Part shown: one piece after another, positions 26,872-36,393 of the stretch
How the letters are laid out: every line of letters starts with the position of its first letter
How positions within the stretch are numbered: the first letter of the stretch is position 1
From: Pelobacter sp. UBA6812
GTDB taxonomy: Bacteria; Desulfobacterota; Desulfuromonadia; Desulfuromonadales; Syntrophotaleaceae
NCBI GenBank assembly: GCA_002452265.1
Contig: DKEW01000074.1
Location: 1 to 51,830 of the forward strand
Length of the DNA: 51,830 nucleotides
Reading direction: 5' to 3'
Notes under the pieces: model-generated
Told to the model about the DNA's origin: nothing
Seen by the model: only the letters and a program-made list of their open reading frames with translations
Database searches by the model: none
Translations under genes and position numbers: made by a program

Positions 26872-27018
26872 GTGGTTGATTCTGGCTCGAAAAAGGATTT
26901 CACTTTGTTTGGTTCGGAACGAGTCGATGACGGTATGTTTACGCACTTTTTTAAACAAAGGAGTTTTGTTTTGCTGGGTATTGCCTATTTTGGAATATGG
27001 GTGTTTACAGTCGTGTGA
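26872..27018 (+). CDS. possible 48-residue single-span membrane protein
   Basis: A short open frame with a GTG start six bases after AAGGAG. The first ~30 residues are polar and charged (VDSGSKKDFTLFGSERVDDG, then MFTHFFKQR) and the last ~18 are strongly hydrophobic (SFVLLGIAYFGIWVFTVV), preceded by a Lys-Gln-Arg cluster. That is the layout of a small N-in membrane protein, and an ordered polar-to-hydrophobic pattern next to a good ribosome site is unlikely by chance. I do not recognise a family. It lies about 250 bp upstream of prfB on the same strand. Confidence 0.4.
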   Translation: MVDSGSKKDFTLFGSERVDDGMFTHFFKQRSFVLLGIAYFGIWVFTVV

Positions 27019-27266
27019 GTCGGGACGTATGTGTGACTGTGGTTTTGAACAGTAAGTTTGTTCGCAACAACACCTTGCTCCTTGGACGCCATGAAGATAT
27101 AATCGCGCGGCCTTGGTGAGAGCTCATTCTCGAAATGTGCTATTTTGCTGAGGAATGCCTCAAAAATTTTGATCTGAATAAATTAGGTTTGGGGTTTGAC
27201 CGTTTAAAAATTCGATTGTTCGGGTGGTCTTTGCATAAAGCAAAGAGCCCAGGGAGAACAAAAATT

Positions 27267-28362
27267 ATGTTTCGTGAAGTCAATGATGTGTTGGTGACCC
27301 TCAAGAAAAAGCTCGAAGAGCTGAGGAGGTATCTTTGACGTCGATGCCAAGAAGGAGCGCATCGCCGAACTTGAGGCTGAGATGGCCCGCCCCGGCTTTT
27401 GGGACGCAGGGGATCTTGCCCAGGAAGTTCTGAAAGAACGTACCGGCCTGGAAAAGCTGGTTGCCGCCTTTGACGAATCTCATCAGGAACTCGAAGATCT
27501 TCAGGTGCTGTCCGAGTTGGGCGCCGAAGGAGAAGATCAGGCAACCCTGGATGAGATTTCGGCACTCCTGCCTGATCTGCAACGTCGCATTGAGAAGATG
27601 GAGTTTGCGCGGATGCTCTCCGGCGAACACGATGCGTGCAACGCTATTTTCAGCATCAATGCCGGGGCCGGGGGCACCGAGGCTCAGGACTGGGCCGATA
27701 TGCTGTTGCGCATGTATCTGCGGTACTTCGAAAAACGGGGATTCAAGGCGGAATTGACCGATTATCAGCCCGGAGAAGAGGCCGGTATCAAGGGCGCTAC
27801 GCTTACGGTTGCTGGCGATTACGCTTATGGCTGGTTGCGCGCTGAGATCGGTATTCATCGTCTTGTGCGGATCTCGCCTTTTGATTCCAACGCGCGGCGA
27901 CACACGTCTTTTTGCTCGGTTTTCGTTTTTCCGGAATTGCCGGATGATGTTGAAGTCGAAATCAACGAAAAGGACCTTAAGGTCGATACCTATAGATCAA
28001 GCGGCGCTGGTGGGCAGCATGTCAATAAAACCGATTCGGCTATCCGCATAACCCACGTTCCGACAGGTATTGTTGTCGCGTGCCAGAACGAACGCTCACA
28101 GCACAAAAACCGGGCTACGGCGATGAAGCAACTCAAGGCGCGTTTGTATGAACTCGAAGTGCGCAAAAAGAAAGAAGAGGCTTCTGCGATTGCCGGTGAA
28201 AAGATGGAGATTGGGTGGGGCAGTCAGATTCGTTCTTATGTACTGCATCCTTACCGGATGGTAAAGGATCATCGTACCAGTTTTGAATCAGGCAATACCG
28301 ATGCTGTCCTGGATGGTGACCTGGATGGATTTATCGAGGCTTTTCTGTTGTCAGGAAAATAG
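27267..28362 (+). CDS. prfB: peptide chain release factor 2 (programmed +1 frameshift)
   Basis: Recognises UGA and UAA stop codons and triggers peptide release. Translation starts at ATG 27267 after AGGGAGA, reads 23 codons to CTT, meets an in-frame TGA (27336-27338), shifts +1 and continues from GAC at 27337 to 28362, giving about 364 residues, the normal RF2 length. The stop-recognition tripeptide SPF is at about 203-205 and the GGQ motif at about 248-250 in RSSGAGGQHVNKTDSA. Taken without the shift, the gene would look like a 23-codon peptide and a separate 326-residue frame. lysS follows, a pairing common in bacteria. Confidence 0.97.
27324..27339 (+). promoter_or_regulatory. RF2 autoregulatory frameshift site
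   Basis: Internal Shine-Dalgarno-like AGGAGG (27324-27329), three bases, then CTT TGA C, the conserved shift signal. When RF2 is scarce the ribosome pauses at UGA and slips from CUU to UUU. The internal AGGAGG is a strong anti-SD match. Confidence 0.95.
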
Positions 28363-28494
28363 ATATCACACCAGGCTCCGGGCTTTGAAACATGCCCTGA
28401 ACCCTTGAGAAAGACTGGCTTTCTCCTTGACTTGCAGGGGACCATTGTTTAAGGTGCCTTGTTTGCCAAAATGCAAGGAAAAGGAAGGAAATCG

Positions 28495-29979
28495 ATGGAA
28501 GAATTAAACGATCTACTGCTGCAGCGCCGTGCTAAATTGGATGAATTTCGTGGTGAAGGAATCAATCCCTACGCCAACGATTTTGCCGTGACTGCCACCA
28601 CCGGGGATGTTGTTGCCGCCCACGGTGAACAGGATGGCGCAGCACTTGAAAACATTAATCATCATTATTCTCTGGCCGGGCGCATTATGGCTCGCCGGGA
28701 TTTTGGCAAGGCTGCCTTTATACAGCTTCAGGACCGCAATGGCCGGCTGCAAGTGTTTGTGCGCCGTGACAATGTCGGCGAGGAAGCGTATCAGCTGTTC
28801 CGCAAGCTCGACATCGGAGACATTGTCGGTGTGTCGGGTAAGCCTTTTCGGACCAAAACCAATGAGTTGTCCCTGCGGGCCGATGCTATCCGTTTGCTGA
28901 CCAAGTCGCTGCAGCCCCTGCCTGAAAAATGGCATGGCTTGACCGATGTGGAAATGCGTTATCGGCAGCGTTATCTCGATCTGATTGTTAATCCCGATGT
29001 CCAGGCGGTATTCAAGAAGCGTAGCCAGATTGTCAGCTTGATTCGCGACTTTATGGTGAAAAACGAGTTCCTCGAGGTCGAGACGCCGATGATGCAGCCC
29101 GTTGCAGGCGGTGCCACGGCCCGTCCGTTTGTGACGCATCACAATACCCTCAAGATGGACCTGTTTTTGCGCATCGCACCGGAACTCTACCTGAAGCGCC
29201 TGGTGGTGGGTGGTTTTGAGCGGGTATTCGAGATCAATCGCAATTTCCGCAATGAGGGTATTTCCATTCAGCACAATCCCGAATTTACCATGATGGAATT
29301 TTATCAGGCCTATGCTACCTACGAAGACCTCATGGATTTTACCGAAAAGCTCATCTGCCATGTGGCGGAACAGGTGGTCGGTTCCCTCAAGTTTCCCTAT
29401 GGCGGTCGCGAAGTTGATCTGACCGCTCCCTGGGATCGCTTGACGGTTAAGGAAGCGATTATCAAATACGGCGAGATCGAGCCGGAAGTGCTTGAGGATA
29501 AGGCCCAGTGCCTGGCCTATGCCAAAAGTCTCGGACTGGATTTTGACGATACCATCGGCTATGGCAAGTTGTTGACCGAAATCTTCGACGAGGTGGCGGA
29601 GCCTAAGTTGTGGAACCCGACTTTTATCACCCAGTACCCGACCGAGGTTTCCCCCTTGTCACGCAAAAACGACACCAATCCCGAAGTGGTCGATCGTTTT
29701 GAATTGTTTGTTGTTGGCCGTGAGCTGGCCAATGCTTTTTCCGAATTGAATGATCCCATCGATCAAAAAGAGCGGTTCGCCAAGCAGCTTTTGGAAAAAG
29801 AGGCCGGTGATGAGGAAGCGCATGCCATGGATGAAGACTATATCCGTGCCTTGGAGTACGGATTGCCTCCCACGGCAGGTGAAGGGATCGGTATCGACCG
29901 GTTGGTCATGCTGCTGACCGATGCGCCTTCCATCCGGGAAGTCATTCTCTTTCCCCAGTTGCGTCCGGAAGTCAGATAG
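28495..29979 (+). CDS. lysS: lysyl-tRNA synthetase, class II
   Basis: 494-residue cytosolic enzyme that charges tRNA-Lys. An N-terminal OB-fold anticodon domain runs from about residue 55 to 160 (LAGRIMARRDFGKAAFIQLQD), followed by the class II catalytic core: motif 1 near FMVKNEFLEVETPM, motif 2 FEINRNFRNEGIS, and motif 3 GEGIGIDRLVMLLTD. AAGGAAGG supports the ATG at 28495; a start 12 codons earlier has none. A short GAGAAAG/CTTTCTC hairpin lies between prfB and lysS, so the two may be partly uncoupled. Confidence 0.97.
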   Translation: MEELNDLLLQRRAKLDEFRGEGINPYANDFAVTATTGDVVAAHGEQDGAALENINHHYSLAGRIMARRDFGKAAFIQLQDRNGRLQVFVRRDNVGEEAYQLFRKLDIGDIVGVSGKPFRTKTNELSLRADAIRLLTKSLQPLPEKWHGLTDVEMRYRQRYLDLIVNPDVQAVFKKRSQIVSLIRDFMVKNEFLEVETPMMQPVAGGATARPFVTHHNTLKMDLFLRIAPELYLKRLVVGGFERVFEINRNFRNEGISIQHNPEFTMMEFYQAYATYEDLMDFTEKLICHVAEQVVGSLKFPYGGREVDLTAPWDRLTVKEAIIKYGEIEPEVLEDKAQCLAYAKSLGLDFDDTIGYGKLLTEIFDEVAEPKLWNPTFITQYPTEVSPLSRKNDTNPEVVDRFELFVVGRELANAFSELNDPIDQKERFAKQLLEKEAGDEEAHAMDEDYIRALEYGLPPTAGEGIGIDRLVMLLTDAPSIREVILFPQLRPEVR

Positions 29980-30039
29980 TTTTCTCTGCGGGGTGGACTT
30001 GCTTTCCAGGTCTGCCCCCGTTTCCCCTTTGGGAGATTC

Positions 30040-31293
30040 ATGGGCTACGAATGGTTTGTCAGCCTGCGCTATCTGCGGGCCAAACGCAAGCAGACTTTTA
30101 TCTCGGTCATCTCTTTTATTTCCATCGCTGGAGTGACTCTCGGTGTGGCGGCCCTCATCGTCGTTTTGGCGGTGATGACCGGTTTTCACGACGGGGTAAG
30201 GCAGCAGATTCTCGGCAATGTACCGCATGTCCTGATTCAGCAGCAGGGTGGCGCTATTGAAGGCTACCGTGATCTCGTCGATAGGGTCAAACTTCAGGTC
30301 CCTGAGGCTGTCGCGGTCAATCCTTTTGTCAGCAAGGAAGCCATGCTTCTTGCGAATCGCAATGTCGCCGCGGTCAGCGTCAAAGGGATAGAGCGCGGCA
30401 ATAAGGTCTTTTCGCAGCCCTTCCTTAATCTGGACAGTGCACAAGTTCAACAGGCCTTGTTCAGTGAACAGGATGGGATGCCCGGGATTGTACTCGGCCT
30501 GGATACCGCGGCTTCTCTCGGAGTGACCCTGGGCGACAGCGTCAACGTTATCCCGCCCAAATTCAACGTTACGCCTTTTGGGCTGATCCCCAAGATGAAA
30601 CCTTTCAGGGTGGTGGGGATATTCCAACATCGGGGTGGTTTTCTCGATGCCTATTTTGCGTATGTCGACCTGATCCAGGCCCAACAATTTCTCAATACCA
30701 ACGGCCAGGTCAGTGGGGTGGAAATTGAATTGGCCTCTTTTGAGCAATCGCGCCTGGTGACCAGTCGTCTACGTGAAAAGTTACCTTTTCCCTACCTCGT
30801 CAGTTCCTGGGAAGACCTGTTCGGTTCCTTCCTGTCCGCCCTTAAACTTGAAAAACTCGGCCTTTTTATCGTGCTTGGGATTATCGTGCTGGTGGCTGCC
30901 TTCAATATTGCCACCACCTTGATCATGGTGGTCATGGAGAAGCATAAAGATATCGCCATCCTCAGATCCATGGGGGCCACTTCTCGCAGTATCCTGCAGA
31001 TTTTTGTGTTTCAAGGTTTCATCATCGGGACTCTCGGCACGGCTCTCGGCACGGTTTTAGGCGTTGCCCTGGCCAGCAATGCCGATCCTATCATAAAGGG
31101 ATTGGAAAGACTGCTTAAGGTAAGGATTTTTGACCAGGCGGTCTATGGAATGGAGCGCTTTCCTTCGGTCGTTCATTTTGATGATGTGGTCGCGGTTGCG
31201 ATGATGGCCATGGTCATCTGTCTGATGGCAACCATTTACCCGGCATGGCGGGCGTCCCGGATGGATCCGGGCGAAGCCCTGCGTTACGAGTAG
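30040..31293 (+). CDS. lolC: lipoprotein-releasing ABC transporter permease (LolC/E type)
   Basis: 417-residue inner-membrane protein with an N-terminal helix (about 20-50), a large periplasmic domain (about 50-260) and three C-terminal helices of the FtsX fold. ISFISIAGVTLGVAALIVVLAVMTGF is the LolC/E signature and the C-terminal YPAWRASRMDPGEALRYE is diagnostic. With LolD it extracts mature lipoproteins for the outer membrane. Only one permease gene is present, so it probably works as a homodimer (as in LolF-type systems) or a second copy lies elsewhere. Confidence 0.93.
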   Translation: MGYEWFVSLRYLRAKRKQTFISVISFISIAGVTLGVAALIVVLAVMTGFHDGVRQQILGNVPHVLIQQQGGAIEGYRDLVDRVKLQVPEAVAVNPFVSKEAMLLANRNVAAVSVKGIERGNKVFSQPFLNLDSAQVQQALFSEQDGMPGIVLGLDTAASLGVTLGDSVNVIPPKFNVTPFGLIPKMKPFRVVGIFQHRGGFLDAYFAYVDLIQAQQFLNTNGQVSGVEIELASFEQSRLVTSRLREKLPFPYLVSSWEDLFGSFLSALKLEKLGLFIVLGIIVLVAAFNIATTLIMVVMEKHKDIAILRSMGATSRSILQIFVFQGFIIGTLGTALGTVLGVALASNADPIIKGLERLLKVRIFDQAVYGMERFPSVVHFDDVVAVAMMAMVICLMATIYPAWRASRMDPGEALRYE

Positions 31294-31306
31294 CGAGGCG
31301 GCCACA

Positions 31307-31972
31307 ATGATTGAAGTAAGCAATTTATGTAAAAGTTTCATCAACGGAACCAGGCGTGTCGATGTTCTTTCGCAGGTCGATTTAAGGATCGATATGGGTG
31401 AAAGGGTTGCGGTGGTCGGTGCATCGGGGGCGGGTAAGTCGTCCTTGATGCATATCCTCGGGGGGTTGGACCGCCCGACCAGCGGCGATGTGCGCTATGA
31501 CGGCCAGGATATATTCAGTTTGCGCGGTGCCGAGCTTGACGGTTTTCGCAATCGCACACTCGGGTTTGTCTTTCAGTTTCACCAGTTGCTCCCTGAGTTC
31601 TCTGCCCTTGAAAATGTCATGATGCCCGCTTTAATCGCACGGTGGCCACGCAGCAAGGCCGAACCTGCGGCCAGGGAGCTGCTTTGTGAAGTTGGTCTTG
31701 AGCCGCGATTAAGTCATAAACCCGGAGAGCTGTCCGGGGGTGAGCAACAACGGGTGGCCATTGCCCGAGCTCTGGTGATGTCGCCCAGGGTGCTGCTTGC
31801 CGACGAACCGACCGGTAATCTTGATAGTGGTACATCCGATAGTATTTATCGCTTGCTTACGCGTCTTCACGGTACCCGTGGCCTTACATTGATTATTGTG
31901 ACTCATGATACCCGTCTTGCTGCAGGGCTCGACCGTATTGTTCACATGGCGGATGGTCGGATCGTCGGCTAG
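31307..31972 (+). CDS. lolD: lipoprotein-releasing ABC transporter ATPase LolD
   Basis: 221-residue ABC ATPase. Walker A GASGAGKSS (38-46), Q-loop FQFHQLLPEFSALENV, signature LSGGEQQRVAIARAL, Walker B VLLADEPTGNLD and the switch His in IVTHDTRLA. The 'LLPEFSALENVMMP' stretch is typical of LolD. It lies 13 bp after the permease, so the two are co-translated. Confidence 0.95.
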   Translation: MIEVSNLCKSFINGTRRVDVLSQVDLRIDMGERVAVVGASGAGKSSLMHILGGLDRPTSGDVRYDGQDIFSLRGAELDGFRNRTLGFVFQFHQLLPEFSALENVMMPALIARWPRSKAEPAARELLCEVGLEPRLSHKPGELSGGEQQRVAIARALVMSPRVLLADEPTGNLDSGTSDSIYRLLTRLHGTRGLTLIIVTHDTRLAAGLDRIVHMADGRIVG

Positions 31973-32044
31973 ATTGGGGTTTACACCCCTATGCTCTTTA
32001 CCTATAATGACCCACTTACCTTGCCTTCTCGGAGTATTGGTTGC

Positions 32045-34291
32045 ATGAAAAATCGTTTGATGATCTGGCTGATGATAGTGCTGTTGTTGATACCCGTTAC
32101 CGGGACGGCTTCACCCCTTGTGGTGGATCAGGTTCTGGTTGAAGGTAACCGTCGTGTAGAACGCAGCTACATCGAGGGCGTACTTTCGGTCACTCCAGGA
32201 AAGCCAACCTCGACTGAGGACATCGATCGGGATATCGCAGCAATTTTCAAAACCGGGCGGTTTCAGGACGTGGCGGCGGAATTGGTGGAACGCGAGGGGC
32301 AGAAGCTGCTTGTTTTCAAGGTTACCGAACGCCCTCTGTTGCGCAAGGTCGTTTTTACGGGTAATTCGGAAATCAAAACAGACAAACTTGGCGAAATGGT
32401 CAATGCTCAGAAGATCGAGTTTTTCCGCCCCCAGGTTGTTCGTGAAGCTATCGAAGTCATCAAGCGTGCCTATGTCGAAGAAGGTTATTACGCAACCGAG
32501 ATCGATGCCAAGGTCGATATCAACGATCGTCAGGAAGCCACTATCACCTTTAATATCGATGAGGGTGACAAGGTCTACGTAACCGATATCCAATTTGAGG
32601 GTAATACGGTTTTCAAGGATAAAGAACTGAAAAAGGTCATGTTATCCAAGGAAAAGTGGTTCCTCTCCTTCATTACCGGGCGGGGTGGCTACAAGGAGGA
32701 AATGACCAAAGTTGATCGGGATATCATTGCAGATCAATATTATAACGAGGGTTATATACAGGTCCGAGTCAAAGGACCGGTGGTGAACCTGCTGCCGGAT
32801 AAAAAATCGATCGAATTGTTGTATGAGATCGAAGAGGGTAAGCAGTTTTTTGTCGGCAACCTCGATGTTTCGGGCGACCTTCTTAAGGACAAACAGGAAC
32901 TCCTGGGCAGTATGACGCTGCATGAGGGCGATGTTTTCAGCCGTAAAGTCATGCGCGAAGACATGCTCAAGCTCAATGATCTTTATGCCGACACCGGATA
33001 CGCCTATGTCAATGTAACGCCCGAAACCCAGGTTGATGAGCAGGCCAACAAGGTCGATATTGTTTATGATGTTGAACAAGGACTCAAGGCGCGCATAGGT
33101 CGTATCAATATCTCCGGCAATACACGTACCCGTGACAAGGTGGTCCGGCGTCAGGTCAAATTGGCGGAAGGAGACACCTATAGTGCATCCTTGATTAAAG
33201 ACAGCCGGCGCAAGATTAATAATCTCGGTTACTTTGACGAAGTGAACTTGACGACTCGCAAGGGTGATGATCTGTCGTTGATGGATATCGATATCGATCT
33301 CAAAGAACGCGCTACCGGGAGTTTCAGTGTCGGGGCCGGTTTTTCATCCGTTGATGGGTTATTGTTTCAGGGTTCTGTTTCCCAGGATAACTTTTTGGGA
33401 AGAGGGCTGCGGCTCGATTTGTCCGGTTCTTTGGGCGGAAGCAGCACCGTATATCGGGTCGGTCTGCTTGATCCGTATTTTCTTGATCGTGATCTGGCCT
33501 TGGGTTTCGACGTGTACGATACCGTGCGGGAATGGACCGATTTTGATCGCGATACGACCGGTGGCGATATTAAACTCGGTTTGCCGATTACTGAAGATAT
33601 TCGATCCTTTTTTGTATATCGGTATGAAAAGAAAAACATTACCGAGGTTGATGACGATGCCAGCTGGATGATCAAGGAACAGGAAGGTAAGCACACCCTT
33701 TCGTCGATTACCGCATCATTGTCACGCAACACGCTTGATTTTCGCCCCGATCCCAGCCGCGGCAATATTTCCGAACTTGCAATCGAATATGCGGGGCTTG
33801 GAGGTAGTGAAAAATTTATCAAGTATACGGCTGACCATCGCTATTTTTATCCGTTGCCCTGGGGAATGGTCTTCAGCGCTCACGGACAGGTTGGTTATAT
33901 CCAGGAAATGGGTGGAGAATCGATCCCGCTGGATGAACGGTTTTTTCTTGGTGGGATGAATTCATTGCGTGGTTTTGAGTCCCGTGAAGTCGGCCCGCGT
34001 GATCCTGATACAGGTGACTTTTATGGGGGCTCCAAGGAGGCTGTCTTCAATCTGGAGGTCACGTTTCCCTTGATTAAAGACATGAAGATGAAAGGCTTGG
34101 TGTTCTTTGATACAGGCAATGCGTGGGATACCAATGAATCCATGTTCTCCGACATGCGTTACAGTGTGGGTGCCGGTATAAGTTGGAATAGCCCCATGGG
34201 ACCGCTGAAATTTGCCTGGGGATACAATCTCAGTCCCAAGGAGTGGGAAGAGCCCTCGGCCTTTGACTTTTCGGTGGGCAAGTCTTTCTAA
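32045..34291 (+). CDS. bamA: outer membrane protein assembly factor BamA
   Basis: 748 residues: a signal peptide (about 1-23, MIWLMIVLLLIPVTGTAS), five POTRA domains to about residue 340-410, and a C-terminal Omp85 beta-barrel ending in Phe (FDFSVGKSF), the outer-membrane assembly signal. FFLGGMNSLRGFESREVGPRD carries the RGF motif in loop 6. It inserts beta-barrel proteins into the outer membrane. The ATG at 32045 starts a proper signal peptide; a start 18 codons earlier would put polar residues in front. It heads the skp-lpxD-fabZ-lpxA group, as in many proteobacteria. Confidence 0.96.
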   Translation: MKNRLMIWLMIVLLLIPVTGTASPLVVDQVLVEGNRRVERSYIEGVLSVTPGKPTSTEDIDRDIAAIFKTGRFQDVAAELVEREGQKLLVFKVTERPLLRKVVFTGNSEIKTDKLGEMVNAQKIEFFRPQVVREAIEVIKRAYVEEGYYATEIDAKVDINDRQEATITFNIDEGDKVYVTDIQFEGNTVFKDKELKKVMLSKEKWFLSFITGRGGYKEEMTKVDRDIIADQYYNEGYIQVRVKGPVVNLLPDKKSIELLYEIEEGKQFFVGNLDVSGDLLKDKQELLGSMTLHEGDVFSRKVMREDMLKLNDLYADTGYAYVNVTPETQVDEQANKVDIVYDVEQGLKARIGRINISGNTRTRDKVVRRQVKLAEGDTYSASLIKDSRRKINNLGYFDEVNLTTRKGDDLSLMDIDIDLKERATGSFSVGAGFSSVDGLLFQGSVSQDNFLGRGLRLDLSGSLGGSSTVYRVGLLDPYFLDRDLALGFDVYDTVREWTDFDRDTTGGDIKLGLPITEDIRSFFVYRYEKKNITEVDDDASWMIKEQEGKHTLSSITASLSRNTLDFRPDPSRGNISELAIEYAGLGGSEKFIKYTADHRYFYPLPWGMVFSAHGQVGYIQEMGGESIPLDERFFLGGMNSLRGFESREVGPRDPDTGDFYGGSKEAVFNLEVTFPLIKDMKMKGLVFFDTGNAWDTNESMFSDMRYSVGAGISWNSPMGPLKFAWGYNLSPKEWEEPSAFDFSVGKSF

Positions 34292-34373
34292 AGGTAATTA
34301 CGGGTGCTCGCGTTAAGTTAATTAACAAGCGACAGGCCTGATCTATACAAACTTAACCTTAAAGGAGCTTTAA

Positions 34374-34898
34374 ATGAAAAAGATCTTTGGATTTTTGTTT
34401 GCTGTTATGTTGTTGGCCGCTGTACCTGCCGGAGCTGCTAATGGAAAGGTAGGCGTCATCGATTTGCAGAAGGTTTTGCGTACCTCCGCTGCAGGGCAGG
34501 CTGCACAGAAAACCATAGCTAGCAAAGCCCAGGCTTTTCAGAAAACCATGCAGGGTCGTCAAAATGATCTTAAAAAGCTCAATGATGATTTTGAAAAACA
34601 AAAAATGATGTTGTCCAAAGAAGCGATCGCTGACAAAGAGCGAGACCTGCAGCAGAAGGTGAAAGACTTCCAGCGCTTTGGTAAAGACGCCCAGGAAGAA
34701 TTGCAGCAGGAAGATCGCCAGGCAACTTCCCGAATTCTTGACGAAGTTGCAAAGGTTGTAAAAGATCTCGGTGCCAAGGGTGGATACGATGTCATCGTGG
34801 AGAAAAGCACGACCCTGTACACTGCGGACAGCATCGATCTGACAGATCAGGTTGTTAAGGCCTACGACAAAAAATTCGCACAGACCAAGGGCAAGTAA
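34374..34898 (+). CDS. skp: Skp/OmpH-family periplasmic chaperone
   Basis: 174 residues with a clear signal peptide (MKKIFGFLFAVMLLAAVPAGA, cleavage near residues 21-22), followed by a short beta segment (KVGVIDLQKVL) and a long, highly charged coiled-coil region (about 45-125), the tentacles of Skp, then a returning beta segment (YDVIVEKSTTLYT). It holds unfolded outer-membrane proteins in the periplasm. AAAGGAGC precedes the ATG. It lies between bamA and lpxD as in E. coli. Confidence 0.93.
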   Translation: MKKIFGFLFAVMLLAAVPAGAANGKVGVIDLQKVLRTSAAGQAAQKTIASKAQAFQKTMQGRQNDLKKLNDDFEKQKMMLSKEAIADKERDLQQKVKDFQRFGKDAQEELQQEDRQATSRILDEVAKVVKDLGAKGGYDVIVEKSTTLYTADSIDLTDQVVKAYDKKFAQTKGK

Positions 34899-34909
34899 AG
34901 GAGACCGTT

Positions 34910-35941
34910 ATGGCGACCTTGATGGAATTGGCTGAATTGATCGGTGGCACGGTGGTGGGGGACGGATCCGTAACCATCAACCGTATGGCGCCTATCGATA
35001 CGGCTGGCCCGGGTGATATTACCTTCATTGCCAACCCGAAATACCTGGCAAAACTCAAGGATACCACCGCATCGGCTGTTATTATCAAGCCGGGGATTGA
35101 ATGCCCCGGCGTTTCATTGCTGGTTTGCGACAATCCCTACCTGGGGTTTGCCAAGGTACTCACCGCGCTTCATGTGAAGCGTCCTGAACCTCAGGGGGTG
35201 ATGGAGGGAGCCTTTGTCTCGTCCGAAGCCGAACTGGGTGCTGATGTTACCATTCATCCGGGATGTGTTGTCGGTAAAAACGTGCGCATCGGTCGCGGTA
35301 CGATCCTCTATCCTGGTGTGGTTGTTTATGATGGCGTCCAGATCGGTGAAGACTGCCTCGTCCACGCTGGTGTTCTTATTCGAGAACAGTGTCGTCTCGG
35401 CAATCGTGTCGTGGTTCAGCCGGGAGCGGTTATCGGATCGGATGGATTCGGTTTTGCTCCTGACGGGAAAAGTTATTATAAAATCCCTCAGATGGGGATT
35501 GTCGGTATCGAAGACGATGTTGAAGTCGGCGCCAATGTCTGTATTGACCGTGCTGCCATGGGCGTAACGCTCATTAAGCGCGGTACCAAGATCGATAATC
35601 TGGTGCAGATTGCCCATAATGTTACTGTTGGTGAGGATACCATTCTGGTTTCTCAGGTCGGCATTGCCGGCAGCAGTAAGGTCGGCAATCACTGTACTCT
35701 TGGTGGACAGGTTGGTGTATCGGGTCATATCAAGATTGGTGACAATACCATGGTTGGTGCTCAAAGCGGGATTATCAGCGATCTGCCGGCTGGTCAGGTT
35801 TTTTCCGGTACGCCGACCATGCCTCACCGGGATTGGCTGAGAGCTTCGGCAGGTGTCAAAAACTTGCCCGCCATGCGCAAAACCATCAGTAGCCTGCAAA
35901 AACGCATTGATGAACTGGAAAAGCTGGTCAAGGAAAGGTAA
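34910..35941 (+). CDS. lpxD: UDP-3-O-acylglucosamine N-acyltransferase
   Basis: 343-residue, left-handed beta-helix acyltransferase for the third step of lipid A synthesis, using 3-hydroxyacyl-ACP. A uridine-binding N-terminal domain (about 1-100) is followed by hexapeptide repeats. The catalytic His lies in LVQIAHNVTVG (H236). The C-terminal helix (ISSLQKRIDELEKLV) is typical. It is 12 bp after skp. If the upstream nucleotide sugar is UDP-GlcNAc3N, this enzyme would act on an already 3-N-acylated substrate. Confidence 0.96.
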   Translation: MATLMELAELIGGTVVGDGSVTINRMAPIDTAGPGDITFIANPKYLAKLKDTTASAVIIKPGIECPGVSLLVCDNPYLGFAKVLTALHVKRPEPQGVMEGAFVSSEAELGADVTIHPGCVVGKNVRIGRGTILYPGVVVYDGVQIGEDCLVHAGVLIREQCRLGNRVVVQPGAVIGSDGFGFAPDGKSYYKIPQMGIVGIEDDVEVGANVCIDRAAMGVTLIKRGTKIDNLVQIAHNVTVGEDTILVSQVGIAGSSKVGNHCTLGGQVGVSGHIKIGDNTMVGAQSGIISDLPAGQVFSGTPTMPHRDWLRASAGVKNLPAMRKTISSLQKRIDELEKLVKER

Positions 35942-35945
35942 TGGC

Positions 35946-36389
35946 ATGACCCTCGAAATTCTTGATATCATGAAGTTATTACCGCACCGTTACCCCTTTT
36001 TGCTTGTGGATCGCATTGTCGATCTAGAGCCGGGTAAATGTGCAGTCGGTATTAAAAATGTTACTATCAACGAGCCTTTCTTCCAGGGGCACTATCCCGG
36101 CCACCCGATCATGCCCGGCGTATTGATCATCGAAGCCATGGCTCAAGTTGGTGGAGCTGTTGCAGCTTTGACTGCCGGAGACAAAGGCGATCAGGTACCC
36201 TACTTTACCGGCATCAACAAAGCCCGTTTTCGTCGTCCGGTAGGTCCTGGAGATGTTTTGCGACTGCAGTTGGATTTGATCAGCAGCCGGCGTGGTTTGT
36301 ATATTTTTGATGGCAAAGCTTATGTTGATGGCAACCTGGTTGCCGAGGCAGAGCTGAAAGCGGTTTTTGCACCGCGGGCACAGGATTGA
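35946..36389 (+). CDS. fabZ: 3-hydroxyacyl-ACP dehydratase FabZ
   Basis: 147-residue hot-dog enzyme of fatty acid elongation. LLPHRYPFLLVDRI, and the active-site FQGHYPGHPIMPGVLIIEAMAQ with H49 and E63. The ATG at 35946 is preceded by GGAAAGG; translation from further upstream would overlap lpxD. It competes with LpxA and LpxD for 3-hydroxyacyl-ACP, which explains its conserved place between them. Confidence 0.97.
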   Translation: MTLEILDIMKLLPHRYPFLLVDRIVDLEPGKCAVGIKNVTINEPFFQGHYPGHPIMPGVLIIEAMAQVGGAVAALTAGDKGDQVPYFTGINKARFRRPVGPGDVLRLQLDLISSRRGLYIFDGKAYVDGNLVAEAELKAVFAPRAQD

Positions 36390-36393
36390 TACC

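Noticed and set aside
26716..26958. 80-residue minus-strand open frame in the acetaldehyde dehydrogenase upstream region
   Set aside because: Phe/Arg-rich composition, no ribosome site, and it overlaps the better supported plus-strand small gene.
27135..27338. 67-residue open frame before prfB
   Set aside because: Its last 23 codons are the real 5' end of prfB before the frameshift; the part before ATG 27267 lacks a ribosome site.
29980..30039. Weak GC-rich hairpin between lysS and the lolC-like gene
   Set aside because: Depends on several wobble pairs and has no T-tract, so a terminator is not supported.
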